The translations under genes and the position numbers were made by a program. Below the pieces are notes generated by a model. That model saw nothing but the letters and a program-made list of their open reading frames with translations, searched no databases and was not told the DNA's origin. 64,000 nt of DNA from Nannochloris sp. 'desiccata'. Taxonomy: Eukaryota; Chlorophyta; Trebouxiophyceae; Chlorellales; Chlorellaceae. The DNA is taken from the NCBI GenBank assembly GCA_019044685.2, contig JAGTXX020000002.1, positions 740,740 through 804,739 on the forward strand, written 5' to 3'. Shown one piece after another: positions 24,446 to 37,500 of this stretch. Positions within the stretch are counted from its first letter, which is position 1. Every line of letters begins with the position of its first letter.

Positions 24446-26551
24446 ATGTCATCATTAACTGGAATTGATGCTGGTGTGCTAGCATTTGATGCATCACAGT
24501 CAACTCTTGCCATTGCGACTGGGGATGGCAGAGTTAGGCTATTTAATGTCACCCAACAAAGACTCAGTGCTGATATTACCCAAGAATTGAGTGTAGCATC
24601 TGGAGGAAAAGTAGCTACAGAAGTGTATTCATGCATAGCTTGGGGTACCAAGGTACGAGAGAATTAAGAGCCACTTTCCTTTTTTGTTTCGGGGACGGTG
24701 CACTTCAACTTTGTTTATTTAAAGCAATTTTTTCAACTCTGATTGCTAAGTTTAATTACGTTTTCTACTTTACAGGGAGAATATCAACGTTTAGTAGTTC
24801 TAGGATCTTTTACGGGAGTTGTCCGTTGTTACGATGCTGCTCGTGCTGAAGTGAAATGGGCGGCAGCTGGTTCAGTTGATGGTCCTATAGCTGCAGTAGC
24901 AACAGGCTCCGGGAAAGGAGCAGGCTCTTTATTAGTTATAGGTAAAACAGGCGGTGCTGCTGTTCTAGATCTTGCCACTGGTAATGTATTGTCTAGGTGG
25001 CACGCTTCAAAACATGTATTGTCAGCAGCTGCTTTGTTACCTGGCGGCAGTGCCCTTGTAGCTGGGTCTTTCCTTGCCTTGCACGATGCGAGTTCTGGAG
25101 CTAAGCTTCATAAATGGACTGGACACGCCACACCTGTCACTGCACTTGCTACTACTCATGATGGCTCTTTCAGTTGCTCTACAGCTCAAGGTGAGCGGAG
25201 CATTGCTGTTTGGAGCACCACAACTACTGCAGCAGGCAAACTTCGTCACAAATCTGCAATTGTACAGCTTAATTTGGATGAACAAGCTATAGCACTTAGT
25301 ATAGAATCTGTATCAAATGATTGTTTCCACGTAGCAGCAGTCACAGCGTCAGGAAAACTTCAACTATTTGAATGTACTGCGACAGAGGATGGCGGTGCAG
25401 TTGCTCGGAAATGGGGTACCTCTTCTTCTTCATCATCATCAGCTCCTGCTGGTGGTGGTGGTGGTCGTATACTGTCTGCAGTTATTGAAAGCGCTGATGC
25501 ACGTGGTGCTAACTTGGTATTAGCTACTGGTTCAACTGCGAAACCTCATTTCCAGCACAACAGAACTGATCTTGGACCTGAAGGTAGCACCGCACTGACA
25601 ATAGTTGATGTAGCAGCATCAGGCGAAGATAATGGATTACTACTGTCTAGTGGTGGTAAAACAAAGGGAACAGGGATTAAGGGTATGGATACGAGTGGAG
25701 CGACTGCTGCCATTGTTGGTGCTGATGAAGGTGTTGTGATGGCTGGGAAAGGAGGAGGAAAGCGAGGAGCAGCCGCAGCTGGGTTGGAAGCTAATGAAGA
25801 CAATGATGATGATGTTGATAGTATGGAAGAGGACGAAGGTCCTACATTTGCTGACCGAATTGCTGCACTTCAAGGAGAAACTACCAAACCCTCTACTGCA
25901 GCTAATGAAGCACCAGTAGCTCCATCTGGTCCTTTAAAAGCTGATTCTCTTGCTGTATTACTGTCTCAAGCATTACAAAGTGGAGATAAAGTACTATTAG
26001 AGCGTTGTTTAGCTGTCCGTAACGACACTGTCATCACAAAAACTGTCAAAAGATTGGCGCCTACTGATGCAGCTGTTTTCTTGCGAGTGGCTGTTCAGAG
26101 GTTGCAATCAGCTCCTGCTCGTGGAGAACAGCTTGCGACATGGATTCGGGCTATTTTATTACATCATACTGCGTATTTATCTGGTGTAGCAGGTGCACAA
26201 GGTACTCTGGGCTATTTATATCAGCTTATTGAAGCCCGTCTTGCTTCTTATCAACCTTTATTGGCATTGTCTGGCCGTTTGGATCTTGTCCTTGCCAATG
26301 CGCGCCGTGCTGCTGGTCGACAAGATGATGATGACGATGATGATGCTTATCCTGGTGCTACTGGCCCACTTGTCACAGTTGAAGTGGGTTCAGATGGCGG
26401 AGTAGAAGTAGAAGATGTGTTTGCTGAAGTCGGTTTAAGTGACGAAGATGATGCTGACAGTCTTGATGAGTATAGCGAAGAAGAGGGGACAGAAGGAGAA
26501 GATTCTCAAAGAGAAGATAATTATGATGATGAAGAGTCCGAAGAATTTTAG
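24446..26551 (+). CDS. UTP5: WDR43/Utp5-like U3 snoRNP (t-UTP) component
   Basis: Exons 24446-24652 and 24776-26551 join in phase 0 (GTACGA...TTTACAG), giving 660 residues. The N-terminal 300 residues are WD40 repeats (GVLAFDASQSTLAIATGDGR, then FTGVVRCYDA, and KWTGHATPVTALATTHDGS). The Utp12 helical domain spans about 435-560 (LLSQALQSGDKVLLERCLAV, WIRAILLHHTAYL). The last 90 residues are highly acidic (DDDDDDAY, DEEESEEF-like). This matches WDR43/Utp5, which joins rDNA transcription to early cleavage of pre-18S rRNA in the nucleolus. Gene identity is strong at the family level; distinguishing Utp5 from other Utp12-domain WD proteins rests on length and layout. Confidence 0.85.
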
Positions 26552-26750
26552 AAAATAGAAGTGCATTTTATTCTTTCCAGTCTTTTTCTTAAAAATACAT
26601 TGTTGTTTGTGATTTGTGATGGTTGTCTTTTATCTTTAAAAAAAAACGCAAAATGCTAATAATAACACAAGTCAATTGATAAAGTAGAGACCCTGGGAAC
26701 GGTAATGCACAGATGATTGATTAAGATATCTAGAAAGAAAACGAAACAGT

Positions 26751-27584
26751 TTAATACCTGCCACGACCTCTGCTAAAGCTACCACCACCACGACCACCAA
26801 ATCCGCCTCTACCACCGCCACCAAATCCTCCTCTACCGCCGCCACCACGTCCACCAAAACCGCCACCGCCAAATCCTCCTCTACCGCCGCCACCACGTCC
26901 ACCGAATCCTCCTCTACCTCCTCCACGACCACCGCGGCCACCGCCTCTGCCACCACCACGGCCACCAGCACCCTTTGGCTGCGGTAAGAACCTCTCTAAA
27001 GGCAATAATTTGGCAGGATCAATAAAAAATTTATCTCCAGATGAATATGATGTAGCAACTACGCCGTCAGACATCTTGATTGTGAAATAGACAGAGTTGA
27101 TTGGTCCAAAGACCTCCTCAACTTTTCCAACTTGAGTTTTATTTTCCAAAAAGATTGGTGCATTAAAGTATGGAATCATAGCATTTGTAAGCTTGCAGAC
27201 TGCTTCACCCTCGCAAGGGTGCTGGAATGCACCAGCTTCAACAACTGATGCGGGTGGCCCTTGATCATAGCCACCACCACCAAAGCCTCTGCCTGTACGG
27301 CCGCCACCAAAGCCACCCCGACCACCACGGTCACCTGCAACGTAGAAGATGGTGTAAAGTGATTAGCGAAACTTATTAATTTACACTAGAAATGCATAAT
27401 TATCTTAACCGAAAATTGGGCTCTTTAAACAATCTCAGAAAAAGTTGGCATTATGGCATGCATCGCAATCGCAGCTCTAGAATTGCAGCAACTTAGTCGA
27501 ACAATTCTTGTTACTTCATATAAAGATCATAGGAAGAAAGAACCCACCACTTCCAAATCCTCCACGACCCCTGGGAGGTCTCAT
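26751..27584 (-). CDS. GAR1: H/ACA snoRNP subunit GAR1
   Basis: Minus-strand exons 27584-27548 ([12 protein letters not shown]) and 27334-26751 join in phase 1 (GTGGGT...GTTGCAG), giving 206 residues. The central Gar1 beta-barrel is complete ([44 protein letters not shown]) and is flanked by RGG-rich tails at both ends, the C-terminal one of about 65 residues. GAR1 binds the dyskerin/Cbf5 pseudouridine synthase in H/ACA particles that modify rRNA and snRNA, and a telomerase link exists in animals. The RGG tails are classical PRMT1 substrates. No alternative identity is likely. Confidence 0.94.
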
Positions 27585-27938
27585 ATTCTTGTTTTTTTGG
27601 GCTAAATTAAACGATGATGAGCGCACCCACAGAACCTTTACTGTAGTAATAGCCAGAAAATGTTCAATTTAAATTGTTCATAGTTAACGCTCATGCAGCG
27701 AGGTGCCGCCTGCTTTTGAAGATTTTCCAAGAAGAGCAAGGCTTGAACCTGATGTTTCAAAGTGAATTTGATTTGGCCTCCCACTGGCCTCCCCTATTAC
27801 AAAAGTGCCCTCTTTAGGCGGGCAATGCAACATATTCGTTTACAGCAACTGAAGAATTAAATGGAGGCATACAATACAAGTAAGAAATCAAGATGTATTA
27901 ATAATGGTCTAAATTTTCTTTATTAAGGTGGGTCAGAA
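27585..27938. other. Intergenic, GAR1 promoter and bHLH-ACT 3' flank
   Basis: 354 bp between two minus-strand genes. It must contain the GAR1 promoter. No gene, repeat or RNA structure recognised. Confidence 0.35.
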
Positions 27939-29362
27939 CTAACGAGCCCGTCTTTTCTTTTCAGACACGGTATCTCCCCCATCAGGGCCTATATTACTCG
28001 CCAAGACAGCTATTACACTATCTCTGATATTCTCGGCAGTTGTTTTGGCTGTTCCCGGGGTAAGAGTAACCTGAAAGACATCATAAACGTTGCCTGCAGC
28101 CGTGGTCGTGATTGCCGCTGTAGTAATTTCTAAATGAATAGCCTTTAATGTGCGGACTATATCTGCTAATAAGCCATGCCTATCTCTACAATGTACTTTA
28201 ACATACATACATCCTTTACCCGCTGCAATTTCAACCCCCTCTGGCCCAGGAGTACTTGTGGAAAAAGGACTGGCGGCCCCTGCAGCAACAGCCACCGCTG
28301 CTGCCGCGGCCGCCGCTACAGCTGCAGGTCCAATACCCACTTGAAGCTCTGAAGGTGGTGAAGGAGAAGAGGTTCCAGGCGGAGTGTTGGCAGCAGTTGT
28401 ATAAACAGGAGTCGCAATCCCTTTCTGTTGAGCTTGAGTTGCTTCTATTTGAACTGCAGCCAACTGGCTTCTCAGATCACGTACTAGAGCAATAGTATCG
28501 GATAATACAGCGTGTTTGGGACGTCTAGATGGTTCAGAATACGATGGAGGGTTATTCAATGGCACTGCACCATTTCTCTGCTCTGCTTCCTTGTCGGTCG
28601 GTTGTGGCGGAACCAACTCTCTTAGTTCATCTATGAGGGAGTTAATTCGATCTCGACGTTGCTTTTCAACTGTACTATGGCTGATAGAAGCTTTAATTTC
28701 CATATGGCGCTGCTCTTTGCTGGCCTGTGGTATACCTGCAAATACTGCTTTCGACCTAGTTGAGGGAGCAGCTCCTTCTCTGCCATTGGTGACATCTTGT
28801 TGTTCTTCACCTGGGAGCAACATTGATCCAGGCAGAGGAATTGTAGACTTATTATTTTCATCTTCCTCCTCATTATCAAAAATACATGGTATGTATCCAG
28901 CAGCTGCTATTTGAGAAGCTATCCCTCCTGTGACTTCTTCACCAGGCGGACAAGCCACAGCATCGAGATTTAAACAAAGACTGGGATCACTTTGATGTGG
29001 CTGTAGAACATAAAGCGTTTTAGAAATTAGTACCTAATAGATCAACCATATTCTTTCTGCTCAATGTGGTTGGTTAATTAATTTGCTTACCTGGAATTGC
29101 AGGGCGAGCGGAACTGAAGCTGGCAGGAAAAACGGCAAGTTTGGGTCCTCAACGGCTTCCTCAGTTGAGATGCCGCTTTGACGTCTTTCTATAAACCCTA
29201 ATACATCTTCAAGCTCTATATTTGTGAATGTATATTCAAAATCCCCTACAGAAAATTTAAACTTACTTCAATTTGAAAAAATCTAAGAATCTGGCATGAG
29301 GGCCCCTCAACGTATAATGGGGTAAACGTACCTAGATCAGAGATATTCAACGAATCTTTCAT
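27939..29362 (-). CDS. bHLH transcription factor with C-terminal ACT domain
   Basis: Three minus-strand exons, 29362-29332 (MKDSLNISDL), 29245-29091 and 29000-27939, join in phases 1 and 0 to give 415 residues. The bHLH region reads HSTVEKQRRDRINSLIDEL, with the His, Glu and Arg that contact E/G-box DNA; its loop is unusually long (Thr/Asn/Pro-rich, about 25 residues) before helix 2 (PKHAVLSDTIALVRDLRSQL). A poly-Ala linker leads to an ACT-like domain (YVKVHCRDRHGLLADIVRTL, then VYDVFQVTL) near residues 325-395. bHLH-ACT proteins in plants dimerise through the ACT domain. Nuclear location expected; target genes unknown. Confidence 0.88.
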
Positions 29363-29716
29363 ACTATATAGCAACGTCTTAATACCTAAAACGACAATTT
29401 AAAGGGTATTTAGGTAGAGATTTATCATAGGTTTTGTAATAGGGTGGTCTTGACACGGGCAGACCCGCCCCACATTGCCCTCAAGAGACCCTCAGATCTA
29501 CTATGCCAACCCTTTCAAAAACATACGTTTCCACCAATCAGGCAGATTCACGCATTTTTGGCAAGGGCTTTCAACTTTATTTCGAAAATTGTTCAATGGC
29601 AAATCGCTAGCTAGACCTATAGACCCCGGCCTTTGGAGGCTTAAAAATGAGCAAATAGGGCCTTCCCGGAGCCTGAGTCTGCCTCTTGTTTAGCTTCTTA
29701 GACGGAACAGGGCAAA
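29363..29716. promoter_or_regulatory. Divergent promoter region, bHLH-ACT and uL16
   Basis: 354 bp between divergent start codons. The right side must drive a highly expressed ribosomal protein gene. The pyrimidine-rich stretch before 29700 (CTGCCTCTTGTTTAGCTTC) is reminiscent of a TOP-like leader, but the transcription start is not known. Confidence 0.35.
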
Positions 29717-30700
29717 ATGGGCAGACGTAAGTGATAGCCGCCGGGGGTCGCTTGGTGTTGAGAAGCTTTGAAATGTTAGATGGAATGAATTTTGATGGTT
29801 GAAAACTAATCGCAGCATTTGTTTGGTGATGCAGGTCCTTTTAGATGCTATAGGCAGATTAAGGGTAAGCCTTACCCTAAGTCTCGCTACAACCGCGGTG
29901 TCCCCGACTCCAAAATTCGCATTTATGATGCTGGAGCCAAGAAGGCCAACGTGGATGTTTTCCCCGCGTGCATTCATCTCGTAAGGTAAGAACGAGAGAT
30001 AAGATTAAATGCTTTGGAGGGACTTAGGAGAACTGTGCCTGGGTTGCTGCTCGGTTAATTTATGTGAAAGTTGATTTGGAGCTGGCTGCTTTGAATTTGA
30101 TGGGCAGTTGTTTCGAAAGTAAAAGAAGAAGACTAAGGGCTGATTCTGACTTTGTTATTGTTATGTCTTTGCAGTTGGGAGAAGGAAAACGTTTCCTCTG
30201 AGGCTCTTGAAGCTGCCCGCATTGCTGCTAACAAGTATATGGTAAAGAACGCCGGTAAAGATGCATTCCATCTCCGTGTCCGCGTCCACCCTTACCATGT
30301 GTTACGCATCAACAAAATGCTTTCATGCGCCGGTGCTGATAGATTGCAGACCGGTATGCGTGGTGCTTTCGGTAAGCCTTACGGCCTGGCGACCCGTGTC
30401 GCCATCGGCCAGGTGCTCATGTCTATTCGCTGCAAGGATATTCACTCCAGCTGCGCTGAGGAGGCTCTCCGTCGTGCCAAGTTCAAGTTCCCTGGCCGCC
30501 AGAAGGTTGTTATTTCCCGTAACTGGGGCTTCACTGACTTCTCCCGTCAAGATTTCTTAGCCTACAAGAAGGAAGGCCGCTTCATCAATGATGGTGTGCA
30601 TGTACAGCTCCAGACTGCTCACGGCCCTGTTGAGAAGCGTAGCGCTGAAAACTTGTTCACTGGTCCTGCTCGCTTATACCACACCCGTATCGATGCATAA
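29717..30700 (+). CDS. RPL10: 60S ribosomal protein uL16 (RPL10)
   Basis: Exons 29717-29726 (only ten bases: MGR plus one base), 29835-29985 and 30175-30700 join in phases 1 and 2, giving 228 residues. The product starts [20 protein letters not shown] and continues through [33 protein letters not shown] and [18 protein letters not shown], the P-site-proximal loop. uL16 is loaded last onto pre-60S subunits in the cytoplasm and is needed for subunit joining. C-ending codon bias in exon 3 matches strong expression. The tiny first exon is typical of ribosomal protein genes. Confidence 0.96.
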
Positions 30701-30781
30701 GCATAAGTGTACATTTATAAAGTCAATCACATAATTCTTCTCTTAGTAGGTGTAAATTACAAATAAACATTAAATGAATAA

Positions 30782-31684
30782 TTACTCTAGTAAGAATATA
30801 CGGGACGCAATGTCTCCAACCAGCCAGCTAAAGCCTTCATCAAGTCCAGCACCAGTGACAGCACTGCAAGCAATGACTCTCCTGTGTCGTGCACCAAGAT
30901 CTTTCAGCCTGAGCCCATTTTCTAAATCAGAAGCACTTAATGAGCCAGATACATCTTGTTTATTTGCAAATATTAGGAGAGTAGCTCCTGCCAACCTTTC
31001 TTCAAGCAGTAATTTATGCAGCTCCTGAGTAGTAAAAAAGAAAGAAAGTTTTAATAGGAGGCGGCAAGATGAGTACAGAGTAGAGTAAAAAAAATGAAAG
31101 GAATATATTTAAATTATCGTATAATACCAGAAAAAACTCACCTCTGCACAATCTTGCAACCTTCTAGAATCTGCACTATCTACTACCCACACCAGTCCAT
31201 CAGTCTGCTCAAAATAGTTCCGCCAATATGACCGTAAAGTCTTCTGACCACCAACATCCCAAATATTGAGTAAATACCTGCATTAATTATTTAAAAACTT
31301 ATATTATATTAGAAATATATACTTTTTTTGTATACGATTACGTCACTGCAAATGCGTTGTAGGACTGAATAGAACTGCCAGCAGCGATGGAGCTCCTGCC
31401 GCCATTTGCCATCTGTTTTCTTACCCTTGGCACTGCAAAGATTTAATCTGGAATCCAAGTGTTGGGCTGACAGTTGTGATGTCTTCTCCACTAATTTTTT
31501 TCACTATTGTTGTCTTTCCAGCATTATCTAAGCCTCTGTATTGGAAAAAGAAAAGGACGGCGGTTGCTCAGGAGGTGAAGAATCGCGCCAGGAAAGGATA
31601 AAAAGCTTCCCATACGTACACTAATAATATCCGCATCTCCCGCTCTTTGCGTTTCACTTTTCGTATGATGCTTAGCAGCCCCAT
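30782..31684 (-). CDS. ARL2: ADP-ribosylation factor-like GTPase ARL2
   Basis: Four minus-strand exons, 31684-31620, 31535-31425, 31277-31142 and 31024-30782, give 184 residues, exactly the ARL2 length. All three joins keep frame (phases 2, 2 and 0). Motifs: [17 protein letters not shown]-terminal helix, P-loop GLDNAGKTT, effector region [11 protein letters not shown], switch [23 protein letters not shown] and CSAVTG. The [20 protein letters not shown] run is diagnostic of ARL2 rather than ARF. ARL2 works with tubulin cofactor D in alpha/beta-tubulin folding and with ARL2BP-type effectors. Its 3' end converges on uL16 with only 81 bp between the stop codons. Confidence 0.94.
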
Positions 31685-31994
31685 CTTTCAAGCTTTTACT
31701 CTATGATTGAGTACTTTGACTGCGAAATTCAATGTGATCCAGGCAAATATTTGAGGACAGTAATCTTTAAGGGATGTTCATCATTTTAAGAGTGAAATGA
31801 TTGTAATAATAACACATGATCAAAACTTAATTTTGTTCGGATAAGAATAGCTGTTCACTTTTCTCCTATTCTGAAAGCCCGCCAGCACAAAGCACGCATG
31901 CTTTAAGTAGGAGAGAACTCCCACTTAACCCTATTTTCTATCACATTAACTGAGTAATTTCAAACTGCAATACACAATTACTCTAAAAAATGCA
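31685..31994. other. Intergenic, ARL2 promoter and helicase 3' flank
   Basis: 310 bp between two minus-strand genes, AT-rich, with nothing further recognised. Confidence 0.35.
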
Positions 31995-34143
31995 TTAATT
32001 AGCGTTCATGCGTGTAAAGTAGGCGGGCACCAGCTCAGCGAGCCACCCTGACTCTATTGAGCTGGCGCCTCGGGCATATTGCTTTGTAGTACGAACAAGC
32101 TCATTAAACACAATGCATTCAGCACGTTTACCATGTAGGACAGATGAAGGATGCAGAAAAATTTCCTGCCCAGTAGATACTACCCTGTATTTGTTGCCAT
32201 CAATCTGCAACTTTGCTGCATGAGGAAACAACCCAGTCACTAAAGCACGGCGGAGAGGAGCATACTCGTTGTCAGCATCTCCACAAGACTTCAAAGGTAT
32301 TCTTAGATCTTCTAAATGGCCACGTAGCTGTAAATAAACATCATTCGCTTTCCTCAACGCTCTAGAATTAACAAAATTCTCACTACACCATCTTTTTTGA
32401 TCCTTTTGAGGCACGGCCTTCCAAGCTTTAAACACTGCCAATGAAGTCAAATGATCACCATGACGTGCTGCAAATCTACGATGTGCTTCCTGTGCTTCAT
32501 CACGTTTATCTCCAGGAGTAATGAACACGGCAGCATCGCAGCTCACCATGGCTACCACTGCAAGCATCTCTTCTGAGCAACCAAGATCACCGCTCATTAC
32601 TAAACAGCGACCATACATGGGATCAACTGGTAATCGAGCGAGACGAGTGCCCATGGAATCAGTTAAATTTCCTTTATTATCAAGTGCGCCAAGGGCTAAT
32701 AGAAGTTCTAATGCTCGTAGCAATGCTAGCTTAGGGGGTGGATCCATAAAATCAAAACTGAGTGGGTCTGGTATTCCGAGAGCCTTGAGCTGCAGCACTA
32801 CTGTAGTTAAATTTGCACGCTTAATCTCAGGTTCAGTTGTAGCAGCAAGCTTAGAAAATGTATCTTCAGTGTAAAGTCTAAAAGCTTTCCCTGGAGCCTC
32901 TCTGCCAGCCCTGCCACTCCGCTGTCGTGCCTGTGCCTGAGAAACTGGACAGACTTCAAGGCAATCAGCTCCTAATCGAGCACTGTACGCTCTCGTTTTG
33001 ACTACACCACTATCAATTACGTATCTCACTCCAGGAATGGTCACTGAAGTCTCTGCTATATTGGTGCACAGCACAGCTTTGCGGACGCCAGCTGGAGCTT
33101 GTGTAAATGCTTTCATTTGTGCTTCTGGAGGCAGTGCTGCATACATTGGCACAACTAGAAGTTCTGGACGTGTTTTATTACTATCCAAATCTGGTAATGC
33201 AGCTGCCTTTTCACGCAAAAGGCGCTCTGCTGCTTCAATTTCATCTTGTCCAGTTAAAAAAACGAGAATATCACCGCTGCTCTCATCACAGTGCACCTGC
33301 AGCGCTGTAGTAATAGCTGCATCCAGATAACTGTCCTGTGGCTGTGCAGTATAGAATATCTCTACAGGGTGCTGCCTTCCTTCGACATACGCTGCTCCAG
33401 ATTCTGGAAAGTATCGAGTGAAACCAGCAGCATCTAGAGTAGCACTCATAATTAACAACCTAAAATCACCTTTGCGTGCTTCACGAGCAGCTTTGAGTAG
33501 ACCTAACAACACGTCTGTAGACACAGTACGCTCATGTGCTTCATCCAAGACTATAGCAGAGTACCGCTTCAGTTTTGGGTCGAGCAGTGCCTCTCGTAAT
33601 AGCATACCATCAGTCATGTATTTGATACGAGTAGAAGGTCCAGTGCAATCATCAAATCGTACTGTATAGCCTATCTCTTCTCCTAGTTCACAGCCTCGCT
33701 CTTGAGCTACTCGTTGTGCTACAGTCATTGCTGCGACACGCCTCGGCTGGGTGCACGCAATCATACCTCTAGTACCAGCAAATCCACCATCTAGTAGGAA
33801 CTGAGGGATTTGAGTAGTTTTACCGCTACCAGTCTCACCAACAACTACTAGAACAGGTGATTTCTTCACTGCTTGTATGAGCTTTTCCTTAGCCGACCAC
33901 ATGGGCAGCTGCCGCCTCTCACCATCTAAGCGGAGTCTGAAGAAATAAGTACGTAGTAAAATAATTTAAAACTCGTTCAGTCAATAATGATGCAACGGCA
34001 CTCTGTCGCAGAATTCATCTCAGCAATCTAATAAACACTTACTTTCTGTCCTCCAGGGATTCGCCGGCATTTTCTTGTAATCGTTGCCTCTTCTTCTTTT
34101 TGAACTTTTCAATGCTTTCTGTTGCTGGCATGGTGTTTGGCAT
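31995..34143 (-). CDS. DHX33: DEAH-box RNA helicase, DHX33-like
   Basis: Minus-strand exons 34143-34043 and 33936-31995 join in phase 2 (GTAAGT...TCTTCAG), giving 680 residues. All SF2 DEAH motifs are present: GETGSGKTT (I), TQPRRVAA (Ia), DEAH (II), MSATLD (III), FLTGQDEI (IV), TNIAETSVTIPG (V), QRSGRAGR (VI). The winged-helix/ratchet (HA2) and OB-fold regions follow, ending with HPSSVLHGKRAECIVFNEL. Length and the order of C-terminal motifs fit DHX33 best; that protein acts in rRNA synthesis and ribosome assembly. A basic N-terminal stretch (KFKKKKRQRL) could be a nuclear or nucleolar signal. DHX35- or Prp22/43-like assignments are less likely by length. Confidence 0.88.
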
Positions 34144-34531
34144 TGTGCAGGAATATGTATATCGCCTATTTTATATGCAATACCATTAAATTACGAATTT
34201 ATGTTGCTGTTTGCTGATCCCATGCATGGAAATGTAAATACATAGGTCTTTAAAAGATGAAAGGTGACGACTACAATAGTATAGATGTTTACTTTGTACT
34301 TGACATGCAATTCTAATGCAGTTTGAATGGTGTTGTTGCGTTTATCTCGGAGTATTTGAACATCAAAGTTTCTTTCGTCACGATGCAAAAAATGCAATGA
34401 TCTCCCGCCCACGAACTTCGGAAGGCTTCTTCAGAAATGTTTTAATTACATATGCATTAAGGGAGATTAGTAAGGCCCCGAGTATGCCTGTCGAGCCTTT
34501 TGAAATATGATCTTCGATACTTGATCAAGTA
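34144..34531. promoter_or_regulatory. Divergent promoter region, DHX33-like and TRANK1-like genes
   Basis: 388 bp between divergent starts. No coding frame of note. No specific regulatory element can be assigned. Confidence 0.3.
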
Positions 34532-37500
34532 ATGTCAGGGTTTACGTATTCTCGCGTGCCAGAGGATTTTGTAGGCGAAGCGCCGTGGTACCGTGTTGCC
34601 GAACAGGTGCACACTACACCGGTACGCTGAAAGGAGGCTGGGTGCTCCCATGCACTGCTCTGTGCGCCTGCCAGTGTTTCACCTAAAATGTCTTAGAGAG
34701 CATCTATAAACTTATCACTTATTTATTCTCATTTTGCAGCCTGCAGCACTCACGTCTGTGTATCCAGGTCATTATCTACGAGCTATGATTACTCGCTTTG
34801 ACGTTATGCTTCAGGCGGGGCAGATTGACGACGCATTGGCAGGGCTGTCCTCGACTTTGGTTGCGGAGCTGCAGTATCTCCACACCAACTATAGAAAGTT
34901 TAACCTTCAGGGAGCATCGAAGGATGAAATGACCAAGTACCTAGACATCGCTGATTTTCTTTGGGGACGGGCTTCGTATGCGAAACTGTTAGTTGAAGAG
35001 AAAAAACTTGCTGAAGAACAAGCGTTGCCGGTAGATGTTCCTATTGAGAAACAAATCTCTCCGCAGGGCGCTGCTGCTGAAGAACAAACATCCCCGGAAG
35101 ATGCTTTTGATGAAGAAGAAGCATTGCCGCCTTACACGAGACTTGCGCGAGCAGTAATTTCTCGAGATAATAGAGACAGCGACTCAAAGAAAAAATCAAT
35201 GAGGAGTTCGATGGACATAGTGACTGACCTGCTACTACATAACCGTTTTAGTTCTATGCAAATGATGAAAATATTATACGACGCAGTGTCATATGGCTGT
35301 TCCTTGGAAATGTACACCGTCTTAGAACAATGTTGTGCTACTTACGTCGATTCTTGGCAGTTTAATGTGCCCCGTGGTCTGCATCTCTCTTTAAAGTACG
35401 TGTTTGTTCTACCAACTTGCTTATTTCCAATTTATTCGTGCGCTACAGTAGTCCAATAATTTGATCATCTTATAATAATACCTTAATAAAGTCCCCCTTC
35501 TCCCCCCCCTCCTCGTACCCTACTAATTTTGTGCAGAGCTCGCTGTCCTTTTTTCAACGCCCTTGAAACGGCCGCTTTCAAGGAGGATGAGGTAGAAGAT
35601 GAAGATGAAGAAGATAAAGCAAAGAAAATTGATGATTTCACTTCTATAGTACGGTACCACGTCCATAAATGTCCAGAAATATTACTAGAAACTAAATCTA
35701 GGTATTTAGAGCCACTCCTAGTCCAAGCAATACGCCTAGGAGTGCCCTGGTCGCTCACGCAGTATTTTCTTCCTGAAAGTTTGCCCTACGAGTGGGTGTT
35801 CACTGAAGAGACACACCCTTATGGTCCAGGCAGTATTAGCCAGAAGGATTTTCTCCAAACTCTTGAGCAGAATTTATCTGCAGATGATCCCAATTTAATC
35901 CCAGTAAAGCGTGCTCAAGATTTCGCCTCCACGCCGATGGAAAAAGACTGGCAAATAATGGACCAAGCTGTGTTTTTTAACATTTATTGGGCGTGTTTTT
36001 GTGATGCTGTCGCATACAATAAAATCAAAGATATGCTCAAGTACCTTCGTTTAATGATTGTTGTTATGGAGACTGTTCCTGCACTAGGGTCAGTTAGAGC
36101 GAGTATGAAGCAGCCAGACTACTCGAACATAGAATTTGGTCGACAGCTGTGGGGAGTAATGAGATCTTGCACCAGTGTTGAACCATTTTTAGCCATTGTC
36201 ACTGTCTGTGAGAGGGATAAATCAGATGTGCTGCATATCATAGGAACTGGCAATGAGAAATCACCGGCATATACGATGCTTGGTCTTCTTGATGAATTAC
36301 TGGATGTGCCTAATGTACCTCTCATCAAGCAGTTAATGAGAGGGGTAGAAGATTCAGAGTACGACATGGCATGTGAAGTTTCAAGAACAGCTTTGTTCGA
36401 GCATCCTCCAGGGTCCTTTAGTAGAATATTGAGATCCCCACATGTCAGTACTGAATTTTTAGACTACGCTGCCCAATGCTGCCATGCAAGAGATCAAATA
36501 CACATCATTGATGCGAAAGATCAGGCCGGCATGGATCCGATCGGCGTTGCTTTGGAGTTGGGCAGACTGGATTTATTGCTTGTTTTATTACGCTATGCAG
36601 ATCTTCTAGTCAGGTGGATTTCGGTAGAAGGTGGATACTGCTCGTATCTGTCCTATTTTTTAAGCAAATCGCACGCAATCCAGCCTGAACCAAGTCAAGA
36701 TGGACTAGTATCTGTTGCCAAGGCTTTTATTGACCAGGCTAGGCGAGTATTCAAAAAGGAAGAAAGTCGATTGAAGTGCCACAAAGAATTCCCTTCTTTA
36801 GCACTCTACATGGACAGTCCAGCTTTTGATGGAAGAACACCACTGCAAATGGCGTTTGGGCTGCAAGATGATGGCCTGATGGAGTATATATTAGCAACTG
36901 GAGCTTCTCCATTTGCTACAGTTTCAGGAGCAGAAGGAACGACGACTTTGTGTCACAGGTTTATTGAGCAGGGCAATCTCGCTGATCTCAATAGAGTTCT
37001 GTTAGTTAGTAGAAAGTGTAGTCCTTCCCATATTTCTGGAATAGATACCTGTGTAGACGGAAATAATTTAACAGCCTTGGAGCTTGCTTCAAAATTGGGA
37101 AATATAACAGCTATCAAGATGTTGATTCAATTTGGAGCTTCATTGCTGCCATTTACTTCTTCTTCTCCCTTTATTCAAGCTCTATTGAAGCGAAAAGAAT
37201 CTCCTGGAAAGGATGCTGATGCTCTGGTCAAAGCTCTCTTTACAGGCTGGTCAGCAAAGCATACCGGAGCCCTCCTTAGCCGCGAGGCAGAGGGGCACCA
37301 CCCGTTGCTCATTTCTTTTATGACATCTCAGCTATCAGCTGTAGTAAAACCATATTTGAGGAGTGTATCCGATCTTAATATTCTCATGCAGGGTGCTGTG
37401 GATGCACTTGAATATTCTTCTGCACTGTTTGATTTGGTGTTGGAACACAGCAGACAACCTGCTACAGCAGTAATATTGCATAACGCTCTCCAATTTCTTA